A stretch of DNA of 64,000 nt from contig NZ_CP008953.1 in the NCBI RefSeq assembly GCF_000732925.1, positions 1,984,001 through 2,048,000 on the forward strand, given 5' to 3'. The notes beneath the pieces are model-generated. The model saw only the letters and a program-made list of their open reading frames with translations, was not told the origin of the DNA and did no database searches. Origin of the DNA: Amycolatopsis japonica (GTDB lineage: Bacteria; Actinomycetota; Actinomycetes; Mycobacteriales; Pseudonocardiaceae). The translations under genes and the position numbers were made by a program. Shown here piece by piece: positions 1-8,885 of this stretch (positions are counted from its first letter, which is position 1; each line of letters opens with the position of its first letter).

Positions 1-29
1 GCGATCGGTCCCGGAGCCCTGTTTGCGCG

Positions 30-1034
30 CTAGAGCCGCTTGGCCGCGCGGAACGCCTTCGCGTAGGTGCCTTCGCCGTCGATCAGCGAGGTGCCACCGG
101 CGTCGCCGAAGGTCGGCCCGTTGGCGACCTTCCGGCTGGACAGCACCCGCCGCCTGCCGTCACTGTCGAGTCCGAGATAGATGCCGGTATGCGAAACCCG
201 GGGCCCGAGCGCCGGCTCCAGGTTGAAGAACAGCAGATCGCCGGGCTGGAGGGCCGCGTAGTCCGTGGCCTGCCCCCTGGCGTCCTCGATCAACGTCGTG
301 CCCGGCCCGAGCTCCGACATCGCCCAGGCGCGCCGCGGCAGACCTGGCCCTTTCGTGTTGGTTCCGAGCAGCGGGTAACCCGCGCGGTAGCCGTAGACCA
401 TCCGTACGAAGCCCGAGCAGTCGAGGGAACCGAACCGGGCGCGCTCCGCCTTTTCGTGTTTGTCGGGGAAATCCCAGTCGACGCCGAGATAGTCGTAGAA
501 GTCGGACTTTTCAAGCCGCCCTTCGGCACTGTCGGGCCCGAAGGACGCGTCACCGGCTACGCGAAGCTTCTTGGTTGTCTGGGGCGGGGCGCCTTCGGAG
601 TACTGCAGGGCTATGGCCAGCAGATCCGGTGACGTGTCGCCGAGGGCCTTGGGCAACCAGTCGCGGAACCACCCCTCACGCTCGGCACCCGCTTTCCACG
701 GCTCGGGCGCGAACCGGATCCACGCCGACGACGTGACGGTGACCGTGGTGAACTTCGGTTCGGCGAAGGTCCGGCTCTTGCCGGACAGCAGCACCGAGCG
801 CGACCCGTCGGTGAAGGACGCCAGCTGGGTGCCGAGGGAATCCCGGACGACCGTCCGGGCGGGGTTCTCGAGCCGTTCGTAGGTGTACCCGCCGATCGCC
901 GCGTCGCCGCCGGGAGGCGCGGACGCCGACACCGCGGTGATGTCCCGCGGCTCCTCCTTCGCGACGTACACTGCGGCCGTCCCGGACACGCCGATCACCG
1001 CGACCAGCACCCCGATCCGGATCGCTTTGCGCAT
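30..1034 (-). CDS. NlpC/P60 peptidase of the PGA operon
   Basis: 334-residue protein. The ATG at 1034 is preceded by GAGGA at good spacing; a GTG at 1046 that overlaps the pgsC stop is the alternative start. Residues about 5-24 are a hydrophobic signal anchor, so the body should lie outside the membrane. The C-terminal part is an NlpC/P60 (C40) papain-like domain: catalytic Cys in LDCSGF near residue 205, PGDLLFF following, catalytic His in SHTGIYLG near 280. The family cuts gamma-D-glutamyl bonds in peptidoglycan stems, and some members degrade poly-gamma-glutamate. It is the last gene of a four-gene operon behind pgsB and pgsC, so trimming or release of the polymer is the likely role (inference). 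The middle region (about 30-190) is not assigned. Confidence 0.85.
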   Translation of the reverse strand: MRKAIRIGVLVAVIGVSGTAAVYVAKEEPRDITAVSASAPPGGDAAIGGYTYERLENPARTVVRDSLGTQLASFTDGSRSVLLSGKSRTFAEPKFTTVTVTSSAWIRFAPEPWKAGAEREGWFRDWLPKALGDTSPDLLAIALQYSEGAPPQTTKKLRVAGDASFGPDSAEGRLEKSDFYDYLGVDWDFPDKHEKAERARFGSLDCSGFVRMVYGYRAGYPLLGTNTKGPGLPRRAWAMSELGPGTTLIEDARGQATDYAALQPGDLLFFNLEPALGPRVSHTGIYLGLDSDGRRRVLSSRKVANGPTFGDAGGTSLIDGEGTYAKAFRAAKRL

Positions 1035-1042
1035 CGACGTCC

Positions 1043-1525
1043 TCACAACGTGGGAACCAGCCCGACCAGCACCCCGCTGATCAGGATCGCGTAACTGGCG
1101 AGGCTCACGCCCCCGGTGGCGAGGACGGTCGCCGCCGGCGGTTGCCGCACCAGCTGGTAGGCCACCAGGCCGGGGACCACGAAGCCCAGCGTCTGGTGCA
1201 CGAACAGCAGCGGGAAGTCGGCCTGCAGGACAAGCAGCAGGGTGGTCTGCAGGACGACCCCCAGCAGGACCACCGCGGCGAACAGGCGCTTGCCGTAGAG
1301 GATCACCACCCGCTGCAGGATCTTGGTGCCCACGTAGGTCAGCGCGGTCATCAGCACGATGATCGCCGCCCGCCGGAAGTCCTCGACGATGGTCAAGGCG
1401 ATCCAGCCAGGGGTGATCATGCCGCCGGGGGACAGGTTCGTGGTCAGGTAACAGACCAGCGACAGCAGCAGCCCGATGGCGAGCCCGATGGTGGCGACCT
1501 CGGGGGAGAGTGAAGTGGTGAGCAT
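1043..1525 (-). CDS. pgsC: PgsC/CapC-like poly-gamma-glutamate synthase membrane subunit
   Basis: 160-residue membrane protein with about five hydrophobic helices, the usual size of PgsC/CapC. The family forms the membrane part of the PGA synthase with PgsB, probably for elongation and export of the chain. The motif SPGGMITPGWIAL between helices 1 and 2 and a YGKRLF loop match the family pattern I know. The ATG at 1525 overlaps the pgsB stop by one base (TGATG), and its own stop overlaps a GTG of the next gene, so the operon is translationally coupled. The N-terminus begins MLTTSLSPEV. A longer reading upstream in this frame is only a shadow of pgsB. Confidence 0.88.
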   Translation of the reverse strand: MLTTSLSPEVATIGLAIGLLLSLVCYLTTNLSPGGMITPGWIALTIVEDFRRAAIIVLMTALTYVGTKILQRVVILYGKRLFAAVVLLGVVLQTTLLLVLQADFPLLFVHQTLGFVVPGLVAYQLVRQPPAATVLATGGVSLASYAILISGVLVGLVPTL

Positions 1526-2706
1526 CAGGAGGCGATCGTTTCCAGTTTCGCGAGTTCGTCGATGAGCAGTTCGCCCTGACCGTGGATGTTGCCGATGGCG
1601 ATCAGCGACGCTTGCCGGTCGACGCCACCGATGATCTTGCGCAGCAGTTCCTCGGGAGGCCGTGAGCCGCCGAGGTCGACGACGCGGTCCTGCCATTCGC
1701 CGGGGATCGCGATCCGGGCGCTGCGCGTCGGCTCGCCGATCAGCACCACCCGTTCCGGCGCGACCCGCGGGATCAGCGCGCCCATCTGCCCGTTGCGTTC
1801 GACGCGGTCGGGGCGGCAGTTGATGATCACGTGCAGCGGATCGGCGATCGCCCCCTGCGCGCGAAGCTGATCGATGTTCATCAGGGTCGATTCGGGATCG
1901 TTCGCGGCGAAGACGTTCGCGAAGCGCACCTGGCGCCGCCCGGCGCGATAGCGGTGGACCTGGAGCACTCCGGGGTCGGGCGGGGCGGCCCACATCCCTT
2001 CGAGCGCGAGCCGCCGGTTGACCTTGAGCAGATCGGCGACGGCCAGCGCGATCGCCACGTTCTCCTTGAACGTGATCCAGCCGAATCCGCGCATCTCCTC
2101 GTCGGTGACGCTTTCCGGATCGACGGCGATCAGACGGCAGTCCCGCTTGTCGGCCTCCTCCTGGAGGATCGCGAGACGGTCCTTCTCCGCGGTGAGGCAG
2201 ATCCCGCCGACCGGCATCGACCGGCTCAGTGACCGCGCCACGTCGTCCAGCGTCGGGCCCATTTCGGCGAGATGGTCCTCCCGGACGTTGCACAGCACGC
2301 CGATGGTGGACCGGATCAGCTTGCTCTGGTTGATCTCCTGGAGATCCGGCATCACCGCCATGCACTCGATCACCAGCGCGTCCGGCCGGTACGCGGCGGC
2401 ACGGCGGACGATGCCGATCTGCTCGACGACGTTGGCGATGCCGAACTTGCGGTAGACCGGCTCCTCGCTGCCGTCGGGATGGATGAACCTGGCCGCCGTG
2501 CCGGTCGTCTTCGCGGTCGTCACGAGACCGCCGCCGCGCAGCGCGCCCGCGCAGAGGCGGGTGATAGACGATTTCCCGCGGATGCCGTTGACCAGCACCC
2601 GGGTCGGGATGCTGTGCAGGTTCCGGTAGTGGCGGCGCTGTTCGGCGATACCCGCGGCGAGCATCGCCGACGACGCCACGAGAAGCACGAAGTAGAGGAA
2701 GGTCAT
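1525..2706 (-). CDS. pgsB: PgsB/CapB-like poly-gamma-glutamate ligase
   Basis: 393-residue Mur-ligase-like amide ligase that activates the gamma-carboxyl of glutamate with ATP to build poly-gamma-glutamate. A single N-terminal membrane helix (residues 2-20) is followed by the ATP-binding loop in LVNGIRGKSSITRL near residue 40, the family equivalent of the Mur GxxGKS/T loop. Further family hallmarks are TAKTTGTAAR, IECMAVMP and NVREDHLAEMG, the last shared with Mur ligases. The length equals that of Bacillus PgsB. The ATG at 2706 overlaps the upstream stop (ATGA), and the gene runs straight into pgsC. The substrate cannot be read from sequence; glutamate is assumed from the family. Confidence 0.92.
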   Translation of the reverse strand: MTFLYFVLLVASSAMLAAGIAEQRRHYRNLHSIPTRVLVNGIRGKSSITRLCAGALRGGGLVTTAKTTGTAARFIHPDGSEEPVYRKFGIANVVEQIGIVRRAAAYRPDALVIECMAVMPDLQEINQSKLIRSTIGVLCNVREDHLAEMGPTLDDVARSLSRSMPVGGICLTAEKDRLAILQEEADKRDCRLIAVDPESVTDEEMRGFGWITFKENVAIALAVADLLKVNRRLALEGMWAAPPDPGVLQVHRYRAGRRQVRFANVFAANDPESTLMNIDQLRAQGAIADPLHVIINCRPDRVERNGQMGALIPRVAPERVVLIGEPTRSARIAIPGEWQDRVVDLGGSRPPEELLRKIIGGVDRQASLIAIGNIHGQGELLIDELAKLETIAS

Positions 2707-5027
2707 TTCCGGCCCCGTTCCGCCGGCTCGGGCCGCCGGTTTCCCTGGTGCCGCCGCGGCTGCGGGCGGGGTTTCAGCGGCTGCGGTTCGCGCCGCCGGA
2801 CCGGCCGGGGGTGACCGCGGACCGGCTCGTCCTCGATCCGCTGGAGCAGTTTGGTTTCGTCGGTCGCCGCTCCGGCAGGCCGCCGGACCTCGCCGAGCCG
2901 CGTCTTGCCATCGGTCAGCGCCTGGCGGCAGATCTCGACGCAGGAGGCGATGGTCCCGATCTCGTCCTGGCGGTGGGGATAGACCACGGCGCCCATCCCG
3001 ACGCCCTTCGCGATGGGCACGGCGGATTCGGCCACCCGCCGCAATGGCCGGACGACGACCAGCAGATGCCAGGCGAACAGCATCAGGGCGACGACCGCCG
3101 TGAGGAGCGCGGCGACCCTGGCCCCCGACCGGACGGTGTTGTCCGCGACACCGAGTGAGGAGACCGGCTGGTCGGCGACGACGACCCAGTTCAGGTCGGC
3201 GACGCTGCCGTCGTCGGCGAGGCGGCTCGCGACCACCAACGACGAATCGGTGCTTTCGCGGGCGTCCTCGCCGGACTGCGCGGTGGCGACGTTCTTGACC
3301 AGCACGGAGTCGGTGAGTTCGGAGAAGGCCAGATAGCCCTGGGTGTCGGCGATGGTGCGCTTGCCTTCGTCGACGACGCGTACGCGACCACCCGCCGAGC
3401 CGAGCACCGACGCCATCCTCGGGATGTCGTACTCGCCGACCACGACCTTGCCGGAGTCCGGCAGACGCGCGAAGGCGTACACCACGGGAACCCGGCCGCT
3501 GGTGTTGTGCTGGTGGATACCCGAGCCGTCGGGCAGCTTCCCGGGATCGCGCAGCGATTCGCGCCCTGCTTGGTGAACTACGTTGCCTTCTTCGTCGGTG
3601 ACGTAGACGCTCCGGAACCGGTTTTCGTCCTCGGCGAGCCGTTCGAGCATGCCGTTCAGCCGGTCCGGCCGTTCCGCCGAACCGAGCCGGGCGACGGAGC
3701 GCAGGTCGCCGAGCCCCTGGGCGAGGCTGCGGCGCAGGGTCTCCGCCGAATGCGTGACGCGGCCGCCGTACTCGCCGAGCACGGCGGGGGAGACCGTGGC
3801 GTGCTGGCGGCCCAAGGTCGCGGCGACGGCGACCGACCAGCCGAGCAGCGCGAGCGTGACGACGGCGACGATCACCTGCGCGGAGACCACCGGCTTCACC
3901 TTGTCGCGGGGTCTGCGCCTGGCCAGTTTCGACCGGTACCGTTCGACCGCGCGGGTCAGCCGGTTGACTTCGCGGATCCTCGATTGCCGCACCGGTTCGT
4001 CGAGCGAGCCTGCCGCGACCGCGAGGGCGTCGGCGCGCAGACGGAGGATCGGCTTGACGACGGCGCTCCGCAACAGCACGAACCCGGCGACGGCGAGGAC
4101 CAGCAGCGCGGCCGCCGGCAGCAGACCCGGCCACCGCGCCGGCGCCGGCTCGACCGGGAACCGGCTGAGCGTGACGACCGCCAGCCCCAGGCTGCCCGCG
4201 GTGCCGTCCGAGGTGATCGGGGCGTAGGACACGACCGGTGCGAGCCGCTCGCCCGAATCCGTCGCGGCGCCGCTGAGCACCCCCGATTCCCCGGCCGCGG
4301 CGGCCGTGGAGGCGCGGGCGAGCAGATCCTGTGCGACGCGGTCGGTAGCGGGCACTTCGTTCCCGGACGAGAAGAGCGGCACGCCGTCCGGGGTGACCAG
4401 CCGGATCTGCCGCACGGGGCCCTTGTCGAGTTCCGCCGAAAGACCGCGCAGCGGCGTCGAGACGACGAGGAGCCTGCCTGCGCGGTCGCCGGTGAGCGGC
4501 AGGGCGGTGAGGACGAGCGGGCTGTCGCCGGGCCGGGCGATCGGGCGGACGGTGAGGTTCGTGACGTCGACGCCACGGAGGTTTTCGACCGCGACCGGCT
4601 CGCCGTGGGTGGCCACGACCCGTTTCGCGGCGGGATCGAAGACGGCGATTCCACGCCAGTCCGGGTAGGTCTTGCCGAGGCGGGCGAGCACGGCGTCGTC
4701 GCCGCCGTTGTCGAAGACGCCGGAATCGGTGGCGACGCGGAGGTCCCCCGCCGCCGAGGTGGCCGACGTGGCCAACGATTGGGCGAGGGCGGCGGTCGCG
4801 CGTTGCCGCCCCGCGGTGACCTCGTCCGGGAGCTGCCCGCCCGAGTCGGCGCGGAGCAGTGAGAGCGGTCCGGCCGTCGACAGGTAGACGGCGGTGAAGG
4901 CCGCGATCATCACAAGGAGGACGAAGGTGGTGGCGGACGCCACCCCCACACCTCGGGGGAAACCCGCCTCCGGGATCTGGTCGCGCAGGCGCGCCGCGGG
5001 GTCGGGCTGGTCCTTCTGCCGCTTCAC
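2703..5027 (-). CDS. Large membrane sensor-like protein heading the PGA operon
   Basis: About 774 residues from a GTG at 5027 with GAGGG close upstream; a GTG at 5069 in frame is possible but has no visible ribosome site. The protein is a tandem duplication of one layout: TM helix, extracytoplasmic domain, TM helix, HAMP-like segment. Helices lie at about 32-52, 305-330, 395-415 and 640-660. The second outer domain has VYVTDEEGNVVHQAG, typical of dCache/PAS-like ligand domains. There is no kinase, cyclase or methyl-accepting output domain. The cytoplasmic tail (last 60 residues) is rich in Arg and Pro. Its stop overlaps the pgsB start (ATGA). It may sense or scaffold the PGA synthase, possibly taking the place of the missing PgsA/CapA (inference). 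Confidence 0.8.
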   Translation of the reverse strand: MKRQKDQPDPAARLRDQIPEAGFPRGVGVASATTFVLLVMIAAFTAVYLSTAGPLSLLRADSGGQLPDEVTAGRQRATAALAQSLATSATSAAGDLRVATDSGVFDNGGDDAVLARLGKTYPDWRGIAVFDPAAKRVVATHGEPVAVENLRGVDVTNLTVRPIARPGDSPLVLTALPLTGDRAGRLLVVSTPLRGLSAELDKGPVRQIRLVTPDGVPLFSSGNEVPATDRVAQDLLARASTAAAAGESGVLSGAATDSGERLAPVVSYAPITSDGTAGSLGLAVVTLSRFPVEPAPARWPGLLPAAALLVLAVAGFVLLRSAVVKPILRLRADALAVAAGSLDEPVRQSRIREVNRLTRAVERYRSKLARRRPRDKVKPVVSAQVIVAVVTLALLGWSVAVAATLGRQHATVSPAVLGEYGGRVTHSAETLRRSLAQGLGDLRSVARLGSAERPDRLNGMLERLAEDENRFRSVYVTDEEGNVVHQAGRESLRDPGKLPDGSGIHQHNTSGRVPVVYAFARLPDSGKVVVGEYDIPRMASVLGSAGGRVRVVDEGKRTIADTQGYLAFSELTDSVLVKNVATAQSGEDARESTDSSLVVASRLADDGSVADLNWVVVADQPVSSLGVADNTVRSGARVAALLTAVVALMLFAWHLLVVVRPLRRVAESAVPIAKGVGMGAVVYPHRQDEIGTIASCVEICRQALTDGKTRLGEVRRPAGAATDETKLLQRIEDEPVRGHPRPVRRREPQPLKPRPQPRRHQGNRRPEPAERGRK

Positions 5028-5208
5028 TGGCCCTCGTGTCTTTCGGTAATCGGCTGGTTCGCGGCGCACGTCGGCCAGTAGCGAAACGTGTTCCCGATCA
5101 GGTCACACCGAGGTATCAAAAGTGTTAGTGAGGACGTTACAACTCCGCCGAGTGTCGGCAAAATGCACCTGGCGGTACTCATTCGGGTCAGTCAGTAGAG
5201 TCCAGGTG

Positions 5209-6120
5209 GTGATCGGCCGAACTCGAATGTTGCTCAGCGTGACCAGTGTCGCTCTGGCTCTGGCCTTGGTGCTGACCCTCGTGCTGGTCCTCGGTGACGA
5301 CGAGTCACAGCGACCCCCTCTCGACCCGGAGGCCGACCTGAGTTCACTGCTCGCCGGATTCACGTCGTCGCTTTCCGCTGAGCAGGACTACCGGTCACCC
5401 GGGGCGGGTGAACGCCGGACGGCCGCGGCCGGTTTCGCCGCGTTGCTGGACGCCTCTCCCGAGGGAACGGCGAGCCTCGGGGAGCTTGGATTCGCGGTAC
5501 GCGACGGGACGGACCGGCAGACCGGGCGGCCTTACACGGTCGCGGTGAACGAATCCGGTACCGAGCGATCCTGGGGTATGTACCTGATCGACCGGTCGGC
5601 CCCGCCGTCGCTGGCCATCGAGGTCCCGCATCCCGCGTCGGATCTGCGGACCGAGTCGTTCGGTCTCGACTACTTCCGCCAGGTGCCGGGCGCGGTGCTG
5701 CTGATCGCGGGCGCGCACCGCAAGGCGGACGACGGCCGCGCGGACGTCGCGCACGAGGTGGATTCCGTGTTCCACGTGGTCGCCACCACCCTCGCCGGAC
5801 GGGGGCTGCCGCAGATCCAGCTGCACGGCTTCGACGACCAGAACCTGCCCGACGACGACATCGTGCTCTCGTCCGGCGCGACCGTCGCCGGCCCGCCCGC
5901 CCACCGCGCCGCGGATCGGCTCGAAGCCGCCGGTCTCGACGTCTGCCGGGCCTGGGCGTCGTCGTGCGGGGCATTGGAAGGGACGAAGAACGTCCAGGGC
6001 AAGGCGGCGGCGAAGGACGGCACGGTCTTCCTGCATGTCGAGATGAGCCGCACCGTCCGGGAAGCCGGCACCGCGAACGTCATCCGGGCTTTGGTCGGAG
6101 CCGACCTTCGCAAAGCCTGA
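5209..6120 (+). CDS. Secreted or anchored protein with hydrolase-like His/Glu motifs, function unknown
   Basis: About 303 residues from GTG at 5209; ATG at 5227 is also possible. Residues about 7-25 form one Leu/Val-rich helix (signal anchor), so the rest is probably outside the cell. Spaced acidic and histidine motifs look like a metal- or acid-dependent hydrolase: IEVPHPASDLRTE, LLIAGAHR, IQLHGFDDQN and FLHVEMSRTVRE. I do not recognise the family securely; amidase-like or PGA-hydrolase-like folds are the first candidates. The gene is divergent from the PGA operon across about 180 bases, so a shared role in PGA or wall turnover is plausible but only inferred. ffh starts 107 bases downstream. 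Confidence 0.7.
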   Translation: MIGRTRMLLSVTSVALALALVLTLVLVLGDDESQRPPLDPEADLSSLLAGFTSSLSAEQDYRSPGAGERRTAAAGFAALLDASPEGTASLGELGFAVRDGTDRQTGRPYTVAVNESGTERSWGMYLIDRSAPPSLAIEVPHPASDLRTESFGLDYFRQVPGAVLLIAGAHRKADDGRADVAHEVDSVFHVVATTLAGRGLPQIQLHGFDDQNLPDDDIVLSSGATVAGPPAHRAADRLEAAGLDVCRAWASSCGALEGTKNVQGKAAAKDGTVFLHVEMSRTVREAGTANVIRALVGADLRKA

Positions 6121-6227
6121 ACGGGTCTTCGCAACCGTGTCAACGCCGGCCTCGGACACCGACTACCCTGGGAAGCCGCCGGTTCGTACCGGCGAGCCAC
6201 AACGACCCAGCTGGAGCGTGCACACCC

Positions 6228-7766
6228 GTGTTCGACACCCTCTCCGATCGGCTCACGTCCGCCCTGCAGACCCTGTCTCGCAAGGGCAGGCTCTCCGACG
6301 CCGACATCGACGCCACCGCGCGCGAGATCCGGATCGCGCTGCTCGAGGCGGATGTCGCGCTGTCTGTGGTCAAGGACTTCATCGCCCGGATCAAGGAGCG
6401 CGCCAAGGGCGCCGAGGTGCACGGCGCGCTGAACCCGGCGCAGCAGGTCATCAAGATCGTCAACGAGGAACTCGTCACCATCCTCGGCGGCGAGACCAGG
6501 CGGCTCACGTTCGCGAAGAACCCGCCGACGGTCATCATGCTCGCGGGTCTGCAGGGTGCCGGTAAGACGACGCTCGCGGGCAAGCTCGCGATGTGGCTGA
6601 AGAAACAGGGCCACGCGCCGATGCTGGTCGCGTGTGACCTCCAGCGTCCCAACGCCGTCACGCAGCTGCAGGTCGTCGGCGAGCGGGCCGGGGTCGCGGT
6701 CTTCGCGCCCGAGCCCGGCAACGGCGTCGGCGACCCGGTCGACGTCGCCCGCCGCGCCATCGACGAGGCCAAGCGCGCCCAGCACGACATCGTCCTGGTC
6801 GACACCGCCGGCCGTCTCGGCGTCGACGAAGAGCTGATGAAGCAGGCCGCGGACATCCGCGACGCCGTTTCTCCGGACGAGACGCTGTTCGTCGTCGACG
6901 CGATGATCGGTCAGGACGCGGTCACCACGGCCGAAGCCTTCCGCGACGGCGTCGGCTTCACCGGCGTCGTGCTCACCAAGCTCGACGGTGACGCCCGCGG
7001 TGGTGCCGCGCTGTCGGTCCGCCAGGTCACCGGCCAGCCGATCCTGTTCGCCTCCAACGGCGAGAAGCTCGAAGACTTCGACCTCTTCCACCCGGACCGG
7101 ATGGCCAGCCGGATCCTCGGCATGGGTGACGTGCTCAGCCTCATCGAGCAGGCCGAGCAGCACTTCGACCAGGAGAAGGCCGAGCAGACCGCGGCCAAGC
7201 TCGGCAGCGGCCAGCTCACCCTCGAAGACTTCCTCGAGCAGATGCTCGCGGTCCGCAAGATGGGCCCGATCGGCAACCTGCTCGGCATGCTGCCCGGCGC
7301 CGGTCAGATGAAGGACCAGCTCGCGCAGGTCGACGACAAGCAGCTCGACAAGCTGCAGGCGATCATCCGCGGGATGACCCCCGCCGAGCGGGCCGACCCG
7401 AAGATCATCAACGCCTCGCGTCGCGTGCGGATCTCGAAGGGGTCCGGTGTCGCCGTCCGCGACGTCAACGACCTGGTCAACCGGTTCTTCGAAGCGCGCA
7501 AGATGATGGCGCAGATGGCGGGCCGCTTCGGCTTCGGCGGCGGAGGCGGCGGCAGCAAGAACCGCAAGGGCAAGAAGGGGAAGAAGGGCAAGGGGCGCGG
7601 CCCGACGCAGCCCAAGGTCCGCGGCGGCTTTCCCGGCGGTATGCCGATGCTGCCCCCGGGCGGCGGGATGCCCGGTGGCGGGATGCCCGACCTTTCGCAG
7701 CTCGGCGGCATGAACGACGTACCCGGGTTCGACCCGAAGAAGTTCAAGCTGCCGAAGGACAAGTAG
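6228..7766 (+). CDS. ffh: Signal recognition particle GTPase Ffh
   Basis: 512-residue SRP54 protein that binds 4.5S RNA and signal sequences and docks with FtsY to deliver membrane proteins. The GTG at 6228 gives the usual N-terminus MFDTLSDRLTSALQTL and has GGAG about 10 bases upstream. The NG domain carries the P-loop GLQGAGKTTLAGKLA near residue 108, DLQRPNA, VDTAGR and TKLDGDARGG. The methionine-rich M domain follows (MLAVRKMGPIGNLLGMLPG, then RRVRISKGSG for RNA binding). The C-terminal tail is Gly/Lys-rich with GGGMP-type repeats, common in actinobacteria. The next gene starts three bases after the stop. Confidence 0.98.
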   Translation: MFDTLSDRLTSALQTLSRKGRLSDADIDATAREIRIALLEADVALSVVKDFIARIKERAKGAEVHGALNPAQQVIKIVNEELVTILGGETRRLTFAKNPPTVIMLAGLQGAGKTTLAGKLAMWLKKQGHAPMLVACDLQRPNAVTQLQVVGERAGVAVFAPEPGNGVGDPVDVARRAIDEAKRAQHDIVLVDTAGRLGVDEELMKQAADIRDAVSPDETLFVVDAMIGQDAVTTAEAFRDGVGFTGVVLTKLDGDARGGAALSVRQVTGQPILFASNGEKLEDFDLFHPDRMASRILGMGDVLSLIEQAEQHFDQEKAEQTAAKLGSGQLTLEDFLEQMLAVRKMGPIGNLLGMLPGAGQMKDQLAQVDDKQLDKLQAIIRGMTPAERADPKIINASRRVRISKGSGVAVRDVNDLVNRFFEARKMMAQMAGRFGFGGGGGGSKNRKGKKGKKGKGRGPTQPKVRGGFPGGMPMLPPGGGMPGGGMPDLSQLGGMNDVPGFDPKKFKLPKDK

Positions 7767-7769
7767 CCC

Positions 7770-8843
7770 GTGGAGGCGCTGCACCTGGCGGGGGTCGTCC
7801 TGCCGGACGGCGAGCACCGTGAGCTGTGGGTCACCGGCGGCCGGATCACCACCGAACCGGTGGCCGGGGCGGAAACCGTTGTCCGGGAAGGCTTTCTCGT
7901 TCCCGGACTGGTCGACGCGCATTGCCATCCCGGTATCGGGGTCGGTGGCGCGACCACGCTCGAAGAGGCCACCGAGCAGGCGATCACCGATCGCGACGCC
8001 GGGACGCTGCTGATCCGCGACTGCGGGCTGCCGATCGACGTCCGGCCGTTGCAGGAACGGGCCGACCTGCCGCGGATCATCCGCGCCGGACGGCATCTCG
8101 CCCTGCGCAAGCGCTACATCCCCGGGCTCGGTATCGAACTCGAAGACCCTTCCGAGCTGCCGAAGGCGGTCGCCGAACAGGCCCGTGACGGCGACGGCTG
8201 GGTCAAACTCGTCGGCGACTGGATCGACCGGGGCATCGGCGATCTCGCGCCGCTCTGGCCCGACGACGTGCTCGCCGAGGCCATCGCCGTCGCACACGCC
8301 GAGGGCGCCAAGGTCACGGCGCACGTGTTCGGCCAAGCCGCGTTGCCCGGTCTCATCGACGCGGGGATCGACTGCCTCGAACACGGCACGGAGCTCTCGG
8401 CGGACCAGCTGGGCGTCCTCGCCGAACGCGGCATCGCGCTCGTGCCGACCCTGATCAACATCGAGAACTTCCCCGGCATCGCGGACAAGGCGGGCAAGTA
8501 CCCGGTGTACGCGGACCACATGCGGGCGCTGCACGCCGGCGTGGGGGAGATGGTCTCGACGGCGATCGAGGCCGGTGTCCAGGTGTACGCGGGAAGCGAC
8601 GCGGGCGGCATGGTCGAGCACGGAAGGCTCGTCGACGAGATCGAGGCCTTGCACAAGGCGGGCATGTCCGCGGAGCAGGCGCTGGCTTCGGCTTCGTGGG
8701 CGGCTCGCGACTGGCTCGGCGTACCGGGAATCGTCGACGGCGCTTCGGCCGACCTGCTCGTTTACCCGTCCGATCCGCGCGAGGATCTCGCGGTGCTCCG
8801 CCATCCGAGCCATATCGTGCTGCGTGGCAAGATCTACGCCTGA
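7770..8843 (+). CDS. Metal-dependent amidohydrolase family protein
   Basis: 357-residue amidohydrolase-superfamily TIM-barrel enzyme starting at GTG 7770, three bases after ffh. Metal ligands are visible: VDAHCHPG near residue 52 (HxH), VKLVGDW (Lys), VTAHVFG (His), DCLEHGTEL (His) and YAGSDAGGM (Asp). The C-terminal strand SADLLVYPSDPRED is the usual composite beta-sandwich. The family includes imidazolonepropionase, prolidase-like and dihydroorotase-like enzymes; the substrate is not predictable here. The position next to ffh is conserved in mycobacteria as well (family knowledge), suggesting a housekeeping role that is still undefined. Confidence 0.88.
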   Translation: MEALHLAGVVLPDGEHRELWVTGGRITTEPVAGAETVVREGFLVPGLVDAHCHPGIGVGGATTLEEATEQAITDRDAGTLLIRDCGLPIDVRPLQERADLPRIIRAGRHLALRKRYIPGLGIELEDPSELPKAVAEQARDGDGWVKLVGDWIDRGIGDLAPLWPDDVLAEAIAVAHAEGAKVTAHVFGQAALPGLIDAGIDCLEHGTELSADQLGVLAERGIALVPTLINIENFPGIADKAGKYPVYADHMRALHAGVGEMVSTAIEAGVQVYAGSDAGGMVEHGRLVDEIEALHKAGMSAEQALASASWAARDWLGVPGIVDGASADLLVYPSDPREDLAVLRHPSHIVLRGKIYA

Positions 8844-8885
8844 CCCGACTCCGTCCGTTACGGAAGCGGCACTTAGCGTGGAGGC

